A DNA stretch of 64,000 nucleotides from Eubacteriales bacterium (GTDB taxonomy: Bacteria > Bacillota > Clostridia > Peptostreptococcales > Anaerovoracaceae). A program made the translations under genes and the position numbers. Location of the stretch: contig JAQWBM010000006.1 of NCBI GenBank assembly GCA_028706405.1, positions 1 to 64,000 of the forward strand, in the 5' to 3' direction. Below the pieces are notes generated by a model that saw nothing but the letters and a program-made list of their open reading frames with translations, searched no databases and was not told where the DNA came from. This document shows positions 1 to 7,985 of the stretch, in pieces. Positions within the stretch are counted from its first letter, which is position 1. The number at the start of each line of letters is the position of its first letter.

Positions 1-267
1 TTGCAGAACATATCCAATCCTTTGCGTTTGCTCACGTAAATCTATCTCTGAAAGACGTCTTCCGTCAAAATATATTTCTCCCGCCACAGTACCGTGGGGT
101 GTCAGAACTGTTTTTAAATTGCGAAGTAAGGTACTTTTCCCGCAGCCTGTTTTTCCGCATATTGTGATAAATTCGCCGTGTTCAATCGATAAGCTGACCC
201 CTTTTATGGCCGGTTCCTCTTTCGAGGGGTATGTAAAGGTCAAATCCCTGATCGAAAATAATGCCAT
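1..267 (-). CDS. ECF transporter ATP-binding subunit (EcfA-like), N-terminal part, cut by window edge
   Basis: ATPase half of an energy-coupling-factor (ECF) vitamin importer; it would hydrolyse ATP on the cytoplasmic face to drive the T and S membrane subunits. The 89 visible codons show a Walker A motif (GKTGCGKST) at about residues 37-45 and a Q-loop-like GYVLQ at the window edge. The rest of the protein lies outside. The ATG at 265-267 lies inside the end of the upstream T-subunit gene, so the two genes overlap by 28 nt, which suggests translational coupling. An ordinary ABC ATPase cannot be excluded from this part alone; the adjacent EcfT-like gene decides the call. Confidence 0.8.
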   Translation of the reverse strand, partial: MALFSIRDLTFTYPSKEEPAIKGVSLSIEHGEFITICGKTGCGKSTLLRNLKTVLTPHGTVAGEIYFDGRRLSEIDLREQTQRIGYVLQ

Positions 268-1127
268 TTCACTTCCTCCGCCGCGTCTAATATAATTGGT
301 ATAAAACACAACAAAAAATATGCCGAATATATAAAAATGCTGAATACGGTGATCTCCCCAGCCTTTATTGATGGGAAATATTGAATATTGGTTTGTCCTG
401 CTGCTGACCCTGCAATTATGACGATAATGAAAATCATCATGAGCAAGAGAAGCCCTTTATCTCTCGTATCGAACCGAAATATGGAAAAACTGGTGCGCCC
501 TTTCAATCCATAACCCCTTGATCTCATGGAATCTGAAGTTTCTATGGCATTCTCCAGCGCCCAGGTAATCATGACCGACAGTATCTTGATCCCGTGCCGG
601 GCCCGTTCTATATAAGTGCCGTTGTTCACATCCCTGCCAATGCATTTCTGAGCATTTGATATCGTGATGATTTGCGTCTTGAATTTTGGTACGAATCTTA
701 GAACCATAGAGAAAATCAGCGACAGCGCCGGTGCGATCCTGCCAAACAGATAGATGAATTTATCCGAGGTCATGACTGCATTGTAACAGGAAAACCAAAG
801 AATGATCGATGCAAACATCAATCCGGAAGCCATACCGTAATAGATCGATTCCAGTGTTATGGGGTTTTCCCTCATATAACCCAAAATTGTCAATCCTCTG
901 TGGTTGAACAGAGGATTGAGCAGAGAAACTGCTATCATAACCGGAAGCACAAAAACAAGGTTGGATTTCAAAGCCTTTCTGCCGTTCAGGTAAACTGAAT
1001 AGGAAAAAGATGCCAATACGGATATACAAAGTAAAACAGGATGCATAAAAAACATGCTGCATAGAATTACGGCACAAAAAAAAGTAAAATTTATGATTGG
1101 ATGGTAAGCCGCAAATGTATCCTTCAT
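240..1127 (-). CDS. ECF transporter transmembrane T subunit (EcfT-like)
   Basis: Integral membrane coupling protein of an ECF vitamin transporter. It has several hydrophobic helices in the N-terminal half (about residues 10-150), then a soluble stretch carrying SMRSRGYG. This matches the Ala/Ser-Arg-Gly coupling motif with which EcfT touches the ATPases. A final pair of hydrophobic segments lies near the C-terminus. I chose the ATG at 1125-1127 (MKDTFAAYHP), five bases after the stop of the DUF4430 gene and preceded by AAAAAGGAT; an upstream start would run into that gene. No substrate-binding S subunit is visible in the window. It could lie beyond the left edge or be encoded elsewhere. The riboswitch at the head of this operon suggests a corrinoid substrate. 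Confidence 0.82.
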   Translation of the reverse strand: MKDTFAAYHPIINFTFFCAVILCSMFFMHPVLLCISVLASFSYSVYLNGRKALKSNLVFVLPVMIAVSLLNPLFNHRGLTILGYMRENPITLESIYYGMASGLMFASIILWFSCYNAVMTSDKFIYLFGRIAPALSLIFSMVLRFVPKFKTQIITISNAQKCIGRDVNNGTYIERARHGIKILSVMITWALENAIETSDSMRSRGYGLKGRTSFSIFRFDTRDKGLLLLMMIFIIVIIAGSAAGQTNIQYFPSIKAGEITVFSIFIYSAYFLLCFIPIILDAAEEVKWHYFRSGI

Positions 1128-1131
1128 TTTC

Positions 1132-1833
1132 CTATTGATCCTTTTTACTGTTTTGTGCATTCCAGTCACCGCCGATGTCGGCGCCCAAATCACATGTATA
1201 TATCCATTCTATTATATCGCCGTCTTTAAGCTGATAACGGCTGCTTCCGTAATTGGGAAACCTGCCGTTGACCTTGTACATCCACCCGGAAAGCGGTCCT
1301 GCGTCAAATTCATAAATGTTATTGATCCCTTCAACATACGCACTTTTATAAATCGGTGTTTCCACAAATTCCATGTGAATGCCATTATCTCTCGTTGTTC
1401 TGAGCAATACATCGAAAACGCTGTCACCTTCGTAGAATTCAACCTCTTCGGCTTGATAAACCAAACCGTTTTCAGGCAGTACCTCCAGCTTGGCCTTATC
1501 AAATTCATCCATGTTGTCCAGTATGGTGCTGCAGGTGATCAATACGGTGCAGTAATAGACGTTTTTATTATCAGCAGCTGCATTTTGTTTTGCATTCCGG
1601 GCAGAATCGGGTACGGGTTGAGCCATTGTTCCGCTGCTGTTTGATCCTGCAGAATATGCGGCTGAAGATGATGTAACCGCATCTTGATCTATAGTAGTTC
1701 CAGACTCGGCAGAGCTGTCCTGATTTATAGCAGATCCGGATTCAAAAGAACCGCCCCGATTATCTGAGCACCCTGTAAAAACAATCATGCAGACGAGCAG
1801 GATCAATAATATTTTTAAATTCTTTTTCATCAA
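1132..1833 (-). CDS. Lipoprotein with DUF4430 (transcobalamin-like C-terminal) domain
   Basis: Exported lipid-anchored protein. A signal peptide ends in the lipobox FTGC (Cys at about residue 22), followed by a Ser/Thr/Asn/Gln-rich linker to about residue 90. The C-terminal 130 residues have the DUF4430 pattern: a short VFDVL helix, then GPLSGWMYKVNG, YQLKDGDIIEWIYT and a terminal GADIGG. DUF4430 corresponds to the beta-domain of animal intrinsic factor and transcobalamin, which closes over cobalamin. The gene sits between a toroid-fold protein and an ECF T subunit in one minus-strand operon, so a corrinoid-binding role on the outer membrane face is the inference. Ligand binding is not shown by sequence. 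Confidence 0.82.
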   Translation of the reverse strand: MMKKNLKILLILLVCMIVFTGCSDNRGGSFESGSAINQDSSAESGTTIDQDAVTSSSAAYSAGSNSSGTMAQPVPDSARNAKQNAAADNKNVYYCTVLITCSTILDNMDEFDKAKLEVLPENGLVYQAEEVEFYEGDSVFDVLLRTTRDNGIHMEFVETPIYKSAYVEGINNIYEFDAGPLSGWMYKVNGRFPNYGSSRYQLKDGDIIEWIYTCDLGADIGGDWNAQNSKKDQ

Positions 1834-1863
1834 TACACCTATAGCATCCTGTTTCTATTTCAC

Positions 1864-2010
1864 GATAACGCTTAAGCAGAAAAATTTCGACTGTAGAAAT
1901 TTTTCTTACATCTGTGCGTTTCAACGAGGCAGGGGATATCCCCAATGCCTGTGAAATTAAGTTGTACCCGCCACCTAAAGAGACGGAGGATATCCTTGTC
2001 TCGTTATAAC
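1864..2010 (+). repeat. Dispersed intergenic repeat, long copy A
   Basis: About 147 bp running from ATAACGCTTAAG to CTCGTTATAAC, so the ends are inverted (ATAACG / CGTTAT). It carries an internal perfect hairpin AAAAATTTC-7 nt-GAAATTTTT and closely matches a second long copy at 32744-32888. Its right end overlaps the 3' end of the 454-residue protein gene and provides that gene's stop codon. The look is that of a non-autonomous miniature element. Confidence 0.8.
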
Positions 2011-3339
2011 AACCGTTTTTGAATCCTTCAGCCAGTCCACCCGGGTATCCAGGCTTTCCGATATCAATCTGACCGGCACCATTGTACTGTTATTGATAAT
2101 TTGGGCAGGCACATCCATCTCCACAGCTTCTCCGTTGATTCTGGCTGTTTTATCGCCTATGGCAAGCTCAATTGTTTTATCTCCCCGTATGCCTGTTACT
2201 TTTCTTGCCGCACCTTCCCATGTGATATCAGCACCCATAGCCTCAAAAATGGCTCTCATGGGGACAAGTATATGCCCGTCTATATTTACTGGCGCCTGTT
2301 CAAAGGCAAGATACCTGCCGTTCAGCGTCACCTTTATATCATCATTGACAGCCTGCATATCCGCCATGTCATAAAGTGAATTTTTATTATTGATGTAGCG
2401 CTCATATGCGGCAAGGGCGTATAGACCCTGTTCCGTTGCCATCAGGTCTGCGCCTCCTGAAATTGTATGTCTTATGCTTCCGTCTGAATTGAAGTATTTC
2501 ATCAATGCAGCCACATTGCAGGACGCATCAATGTCCAGCGCAGATTTTGCAACTATCACCTGAACTATGCTTTCCGAATTTTCTGTTCCGTAAGTTTTAA
2601 AGCTGCCATCCGCCGACTGTATGCGGTCCAAAGCCCCCAGCCCCCGATCTATGGCGGCATTTACCTCCGGCCTGTTCTTGTACTTTGACAGGGCTTGTAG
2701 CACCATCCCTGTTATATCTGCATCCGGGGCATCATCTGAAAGGGAAAAACCCCCCTTTACACCATCAGCATCTGTTATTTCCTTATCCAAAATATAATCG
2801 ATCAACAATTCTCTGGTCGTCTGTACGGTCACGCCTGCTGTCCGGGGAACCGCATAATTACCGCAATCAAATGCAAGCAGCGCAAATATCGGTCCATTGA
2901 TCCCCTGTTTGATGACACTGTTATAGTCCGACAGCTTTTCCAGCAAATTGCATCCCCCTGCATCCGTTACGTCTCTGCCTATGGCTGTCAGCGCCAAAAT
3001 AAGTCTGGAATACTCTGAATATTTTACTCTCGTCAGTTCCCCGCTCTTTGATTTTAACTCTGATACCACATTTTCATAGTAGCGTTCATAGTAGTTTTCA
3101 GGCGTTTCGGCCCCTGACCGGGCTAATCCCAGTATTGCCCATTCTCCGCCCACGGAGGAGATTTCCGGATTTGAAACCGTCTTTACAAGATAGCGGCTCG
3201 TTGAATCAATCGTATCAGATACATTGATATGATTCGTTCGCAGTACATCATTTTCCGCCGCAAAAGCTGCAAATGGCATACTCCATATCAAGGTACTGAT
3301 GAGTATAATGCAAGCCGCTTTATTTACTAATCGATTCAT
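1975..3339 (-). CDS. Secreted alpha/alpha-toroid (terpenoid-cyclase/transcobalamin fold) protein with copper-amine-oxidase N-domain
   Basis: Exported protein of 454 residues. A signal peptide (residues 1-28, AFAAEN cleavage region) is followed at about 35-320 by helical repeats of the prenyltransferase/terpenoid-cyclase superfamily (for example LLIDYILDKE, LGALDRIQSADGSF, TEQGLYALAAY). The eukaryotic cobalamin-binding alpha-barrel belongs to this superfamily. Residues 325-450 are a copper amine oxidase N-terminal-like domain (VTLNGRYLAF, ILVPMRAIFEAMGADITWE, STMVPVRLISE). This is usually a cell-envelope stalk domain and carries no enzyme active site. It is the second gene of the riboswitch-controlled operon. 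The last residues (ITRQGYPPSL) and the stop lie inside a dispersed repeat, so the native C-terminus has been altered. A corrinoid-binding role is inferred from context. Confidence 0.75.
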   Translation of the reverse strand: MNRLVNKAACIILISTLIWSMPFAAFAAENDVLRTNHINVSDTIDSTSRYLVKTVSNPEISSVGGEWAILGLARSGAETPENYYERYYENVVSELKSKSGELTRVKYSEYSRLILALTAIGRDVTDAGGCNLLEKLSDYNSVIKQGINGPIFALLAFDCGNYAVPRTAGVTVQTTRELLIDYILDKEITDADGVKGGFSLSDDAPDADITGMVLQALSKYKNRPEVNAAIDRGLGALDRIQSADGSFKTYGTENSESIVQVIVAKSALDIDASCNVAALMKYFNSDGSIRHTISGGADLMATEQGLYALAAYERYINNKNSLYDMADMQAVNDDIKVTLNGRYLAFEQAPVNIDGHILVPMRAIFEAMGADITWEGAARKVTGIRGDKTIELAIGDKTARINGEAVEMDVPAQIINNSTMVPVRLISESLDTRVDWLKDSKTVVITRQGYPPSL

Positions 3340-3438
3340 TCCCTATCCCTTCTTTTCATTACTTTTTGTCAAAGCTTTATAAAGGCGTTGGCTGCGGCTT
3401 CACCAATATATGAAAAGCAACGAATCTCTGCCCCTTTA

Positions 3439-6400
3439 TTAATTCAGAGGCTGCAGAGAATTCCGGATCAGCATTGCAATCATTTTTGCGCTTTCTGCTC
3501 TTGTTGCATAATCGGCGGGCGCAAATGTATCTAACGTTTTTCCATTGATCAATCCCGCCTGCTGCAATTGCATGACCGCTTCCGCCGCATAAGCCGCTAT
3601 TTCTCCCTCATCCAAAAAGACTGCCGCTCCTTTGATCGCTGCAACATTATATCCCTCGGCTTTCCCTGCAAACCTTGAAAGCAAGACTGCCATGTCCTGC
3701 CTGGAGATATTTGTATCTGGATAAAAGCTTATGCTGCCATCTTTATTTTCAATACCTTTCACTATGCCTTCTTCTGCGGCCCAAACTGCCGCCTGCGAAT
3801 ACCATGCTGTTTTCGGCACATCAATAAACGGTGCCTCTGCGCCGATGAGCCTGCCGTCTGCATGACTTCCCGCCATATTTGAGAGGATCTGAACAAATTG
3901 AGCTCTTGTTATGTTTGAATTCGGTGAAAATGTTGTTTCCGTTGTACCGTTTACGATCTCCCTGGCGGCAAGATATGCAATCTCATTTTTCGCCCAATGA
4001 GATACAGTATCAGTAAAATTCAATGCCTTATAACCCAAAGCATACTTTGAGAAGTGCCGGGTTGTAAATGTCATGGTCTTGGCTTCTGAGTCATAGATGC
4101 AATTCCTCACCACTTCCAGACTTCCGTCATCCTTTAGAAAATAGACTACAAGACCCTCGCCTATTTCTTGATGCGATGCAGTATATGGTATCGTTATTGT
4201 TATCTTTCCATCAAATTCTGCAATATTCCTGCTGCCGTTCATTATCGAAAAGTCATAGACCGGCCTGTCTCCGATTTCTGCTTTTACTTCCTCGCTGAGA
4301 TTTTGAATATCCGCCGCTTCCAGTTTCACCGCAGTGATCTTTATATTTCCGCCTGCTTCCCCCGATAATGTATTGATCGTATCCGAATCAAGACTTATAT
4401 CGGCAATCGGTGTCTTGATTGTGATTCCATCCGTCTTTGAATTCAATTCCTTCATTGAGGAGCCGGGGATCGTTGTCTCGACAGAGCTCGCGGCGTCTGC
4501 ACCCTCAACTATGATTTGAGCCACAGGCCTGACCCCTGATCCGGCTCCCTGTAAAGCTTCATTTATTGCAGATGTAACGTCTTTTGCGGAAACAGATGCA
4601 ATGGCCTTGCCGCTTCTGTCAATTCTTGATGCCGCTGTTATGATCGCAATTTTTTCCGAGGCTCCCGTTTCAGGCTCCGTCTTTCCTGCCCTCCAGTTTG
4701 CGGTACTCGAATCCTTTGTATAATCCAATGTATAGTACCAGACTACCACATCGCCGTCCTGAAGCTTATACGCCTTTGCTGAAACCGTAGAAGGCGGGGT
4801 CCCGTTCACAGAGTAGAGCCAGCCTGAATTTGCCCCTTTATCGAATTCACCCAACCCGTCAATTTCTGAAACATAATTGCCGTTCTTTATCACGTAGCTT
4901 ATTCCTTTTTCATCCAATAACATTTTCAGCACATCCAGAGCACTAGTCTCTCCTTCCTCGATCACCATCGAATTAGAAACGGCTATCGTAGCATTATTAT
5001 TTTTTACCGTAACGCTTGCTGTATCTTTTTGGGGTACGGTTCCATCACTGTTTTCTACCGTTATCATAAAGTCGGCCGTATAGCCCTGATACGATACGGT
5101 CACCGTTTGAGTACCCGGCGTTGCGCGGTTTATTGTTGAAACGGTGCAGTCTCCAATAAGAACGTTGGAGGTGTTTGCCGCGTCTCCGTTAAATACTCCC
5201 GTTACGGTCATTCCTCCTGTATCGACTGTATCATTGGTTTTCCCTGCGTCATAGCTGTATACCGTTTTTTCAGGCGAAGTGACTCTGATGCCGGTCAGCA
5301 GATCTGCATTTGGCCAGCTTGTATAAGGCGTGATTTCTTTTGTGAAGCGATAAACAGAGCCATCGCCATTTTTTGACCCGCTTGCATAATATTCCAAATA
5401 GGAAGCCAGTGCGAGGAGTCCGTCCTTTGAAGCCAGCTCATTATAGGCCGTGCTGGTATACCCCAGTCGATTGTCCGTAGTTTCATAAGTAAAGATTGCT
5501 TCTAAAACGCTTTTCCCGCTGGCCGTTTTTGTAAAATCAGATCCGTCCGCATCAAGCCCCAGAGATGCAAGGGCTGCAATTACCACCGCAGTGGTATTTG
5601 CATTGTTTCCAAAAGTTCCGTTTGCTTCCTGCGCAGTTTTAAACTGCTCAATCACCTCGTCCACTTTAACCTTGATTGCCGCGCACGATACCTGAGAAAT
5701 ACCGTTATATCCGTTTCGGTTTTCCGCATTTTTATAATAAGGGGCTAAAGCCGGAATCATCATCGCGGCACTGTCCGTTCCATTAGCCGCATTCCATCCG
5801 GAAGAACCGGAATAATTATCGATAGCGTATTGTATCAGTTCCGTTCTCCCCCATTTTGCGTTATCCGGGATGTCATAATTTCCCAAGTCCTCCAGCATCA
5901 GCATATACGGCAAATAGGTGATATACGGTATTGTATCTCCTGAGTAATTGTAAATCTGTGCCACAAGATCTATTATCGTATCCGAGTTTTTTGAAGGAAC
6001 CTTTGTGGCATCGATATTCAAGGCAGTCAGCGCGATTGCGGTTTTTGCCTTTGCGCCGACATTCAGACCTGAAACATCATTTACAGTCTGTGTCAGAAAG
6101 GCTTCTTTTTCAGAAGCGCTGATCGCTTTTCCAGTCCCGATCTTTCCAATGATCCAACTAGAATCGCAGATACTGGCGGGATAGCCGGTATAGCTTGTAA
6201 TACCATCAATTACACGGTTCACATCAGCTATAACATCGGAAATCGTCGTGCTTCTGTTGATCTTTACTGTATAAATCTCTTCATCAGCGCCATTTGATAC
6301 AATAAATGAGATTGTGTTCAAGCCCGGCTCCAGCGGGACCGGCACACTCCCTCCCGTACTGTGTGAAAAGCTTACGGTTTTCGCTGTGATACCGCTTGCC

Positions 6401-7443
6401 GTTACACTGCTCACGACCGCACCGCTATCCGCCGTAATTGCCGTCAATGTAATGTTTTCAATGCTGCCGTCCACGTCAAAAGCAATATCATTGCTCGAAT
6501 AATCAGATGCGTCTAAATCCACTCCATAAGCGTTAACGGCAAAGCTGTCAAGAGAGGTATCCGCAAGGACAGCCTGACTGATACCGGTTATCGTAACATC
6601 GCTGCCATCCCAGTTATAAGCGATTCTTAAATATGGTTTAATAACTCCATCGGCCTCGGCGGTGATAAGCAGTTCTTCCGATGGATCACCGAACCTCATA
6701 AGCTGAACGCTCGCTACCCCGCCGGCACTTGCGGTCCCTAAGCAATAATCTCCCCCGCTGATATCGATTTCCGCTCCTGCGATCGGCGCCACATATGAAG
6801 GATATGTTTTTTCCAATACCCTCAGTTTGACATTGATCACCGGATATATTGTTCCGTAATCGACTGATCCGGTCGTTATCTTTAACACTTCAAAATAGGC
6901 ATAATCCCTGTCATACGAATAAAATATGATATCGTCTCCGTCGCTGACCATATCTCCGCCGATGCCCATAGCTCCAAAGCTGTCATTGATCACCGACATT
7001 ACAAGCTTGTCATTATCAAAGACCGAACCTGTGGAAAGCCCCCAGCTTCCATTATAGATGTTCAGCTCCGCTTTTATCGCTTGCGAAGTGACGCTATCCG
7101 CTGCAACCTGCAAATCTGCCCTGTCAGGATCTTCGCCGAACAAATAAAAGTATACTCCTTCGATCAGAGCATTGACCGTAAGGATATCATCGGGCTGAAC
7201 ATAGCTTTCCGCACCTGACGTCATAAACGGCTTAATATCAAACCAGCCTATATCCAAAGCCTGCTTTGTAACATAGGTAGTTTCCGCATCCGTTATCGTT
7301 ACATAGGTGCTGGCGTCATCACTCGGAATGTCTGCATATGCTTCATTGAGGCCCCAGCCGCTTATACCCATGCAGCCGCAAATCATAGCCATCACCAGTA
7401 AGAATGATATCACTCTTTTTGAAGCCTTGTTTTTTGTTTTCAT
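3439..7443 (-). CDS. S-layer-anchored surface protein with toroid and DUF4430 domains (intrinsic-factor-like)
   Basis: A 1334-residue exported protein. Visible order: signal peptide (1-37); a beta-rich N-terminal region (about 40-290); a cadherin-like beta-sandwich (about 295-395, ending EEIYTVKINRS); a toroid of helical repeats of terpenoid-cyclase type (about 405-705); a bacterial Ig-like domain (about 720-800); DUF4430 (about 815-915; ANSGWLYSVNG, YKLQDGDVVVWYYTLDY); a beta-rich spacer; three SLH domains (from about 1145, 1207 and 1276; for example ITRAQFVQILSNMAG) for cell-wall anchoring. Alpha-toroid followed by DUF4430 is the domain order of animal intrinsic factor/transcobalamin. A cobalamin riboswitch with a terminator lies directly upstream, so this is inferred to be a corrinoid-capturing surface receptor. 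The start ATG follows a GTGAGGG site. Confidence 0.8.
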   Translation of the reverse strand: MKTKNKASKRVISFLLVMAMICGCMGISGWGLNEAYADIPSDDASTYVTITDAETTYVTKQALDIGWFDIKPFMTSGAESYVQPDDILTVNALIEGVYFYLFGEDPDRADLQVAADSVTSQAIKAELNIYNGSWGLSTGSVFDNDKLVMSVINDSFGAMGIGGDMVSDGDDIIFYSYDRDYAYFEVLKITTGSVDYGTIYPVINVKLRVLEKTYPSYVAPIAGAEIDISGGDYCLGTASAGGVASVQLMRFGDPSEELLITAEADGVIKPYLRIAYNWDGSDVTITGISQAVLADTSLDSFAVNAYGVDLDASDYSSNDIAFDVDGSIENITLTAITADSGAVVSSVTASGITAKTVSFSHSTGGSVPVPLEPGLNTISFIVSNGADEEIYTVKINRSTTISDVIADVNRVIDGITSYTGYPASICDSSWIIGKIGTGKAISASEKEAFLTQTVNDVSGLNVGAKAKTAIALTALNIDATKVPSKNSDTIIDLVAQIYNYSGDTIPYITYLPYMLMLEDLGNYDIPDNAKWGRTELIQYAIDNYSGSSGWNAANGTDSAAMMIPALAPYYKNAENRNGYNGISQVSCAAIKVKVDEVIEQFKTAQEANGTFGNNANTTAVVIAALASLGLDADGSDFTKTASGKSVLEAIFTYETTDNRLGYTSTAYNELASKDGLLALASYLEYYASGSKNGDGSVYRFTKEITPYTSWPNADLLTGIRVTSPEKTVYSYDAGKTNDTVDTGGMTVTGVFNGDAANTSNVLIGDCTVSTINRATPGTQTVTVSYQGYTADFMITVENSDGTVPQKDTASVTVKNNNATIAVSNSMVIEEGETSALDVLKMLLDEKGISYVIKNGNYVSEIDGLGEFDKGANSGWLYSVNGTPPSTVSAKAYKLQDGDVVVWYYTLDYTKDSSTANWRAGKTEPETGASEKIAIITAASRIDRSGKAIASVSAKDVTSAINEALQGAGSGVRPVAQIIVEGADAASSVETTIPGSSMKELNSKTDGITIKTPIADISLDSDTINTLSGEAGGNIKITAVKLEAADIQNLSEEVKAEIGDRPVYDFSIMNGSRNIAEFDGKITITIPYTASHQEIGEGLVVYFLKDDGSLEVVRNCIYDSEAKTMTFTTRHFSKYALGYKALNFTDTVSHWAKNEIAYLAAREIVNGTTETTFSPNSNITRAQFVQILSNMAGSHADGRLIGAEAPFIDVPKTAWYSQAAVWAAEEGIVKGIENKDGSISFYPDTNISRQDMAVLLSRFAGKAEGYNVAAIKGAAVFLDEGEIAAYAAEAVMQLQQAGLINGKTLDTFAPADYATRAESAKMIAMLIRNSLQPLN

Positions 7444-7544
7444 TTTTATCCCTCACTTCCTCATTACATAAGATTTCCGAAGGATTTGGCGAATGGCAAA
7501 AGGAACTTTTCTGCTTTTCATGCCACAGAATAATAATACGGACT

Positions 7545-7576
7545 CAAAAAATAAAAGCTGCAGCATTGCTACAGCT
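7545..7576 (-). terminator. Intrinsic terminator in the riboswitch leader
   Basis: On the minus strand GCTGTAGC-AAT-GCTGCAGC forms an 8-bp stem with one G-U pair, followed by TTTTATTTTTT. It lies between the cobalamin aptamer and the start codon at 7443, the expected position of an expression platform acting by premature termination. Confidence 0.75.
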
Positions 7577-7639
7577 CCGTATTTTTCTGTATGTTATATG
7601 TTATCATTCGTTCTAAATAAAAGCTTGCCGATTACCCGT

Positions 7640-7815
7640 CGGAATCTTTTTCCATCTTATGCAGGTCTTCTGGCTCACGAATCATCATTCTGTCCAAACC
7701 TTCCCAGGCTATTGCCCAGTGGCGCATATTTACAAATCCATGCAATGGCAGAACTTCTCGTTTACAGCGGCGGGACCGCACAGGACTTTCACCTGTTTCC
7801 CTCTCAGCGGTTCAT
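7640..7815 (-). promoter_or_regulatory. Cobalamin (B12) riboswitch
   Basis: Read on the minus strand, the conserved cobalamin-riboswitch blocks occur in order: GGGAAACAGGTGAAAGTCC followed by TGCGGTCCCGCCGCTGTAA (7763-7801), then GCCACTGGGCAATAG with CCTGGGAAGG (7699-7723), then AGCCAGAAGACCTGC (7661-7675). This family binds adenosylcobalamin or related corrinoids and normally switches off B12 uptake or synthesis genes. It lies about 200 nt upstream of the SLH/DUF4430 gene with an intrinsic terminator between them. Confidence 0.93.
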
Positions 7816-7817
7816 TC

Positions 7818-7877
7818 TTATAACGCACAGATGCAAGAAATCTCTGCAGTCAAAATTTTTCTACTTAAGCGCGATAA
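7818..7877 (-). repeat. Dispersed intergenic repeat, short copy C, next to the B12 riboswitch
   Basis: On the minus strand it reads CGCTTAAGTAGAAAAATTTT, then GACTGCAGAGATTTCTTG, then CATCTGTGCGTTATAAG. This is the left half of the long repeat (copies A and B) closed directly by the CGTTATAAG end. It touches the 5' side of the riboswitch. Confidence 0.75.
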
Positions 7878-7985
7878 GACGAACCGAACATAAAATGTTC
7901 TATTCAATTGTGTTAATACTATCATTTGCCGATATATGATGTCAAGAGGCGTGACTAGTAGCGGTATTTTGACACATCCTGCCCA

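Noticed and set aside
457..645. Short minus-strand frames inside the ECF T-subunit gene
   Set aside because: Out-of-frame shadows with no ribosome sites; the T-subunit frame has clear family motifs.
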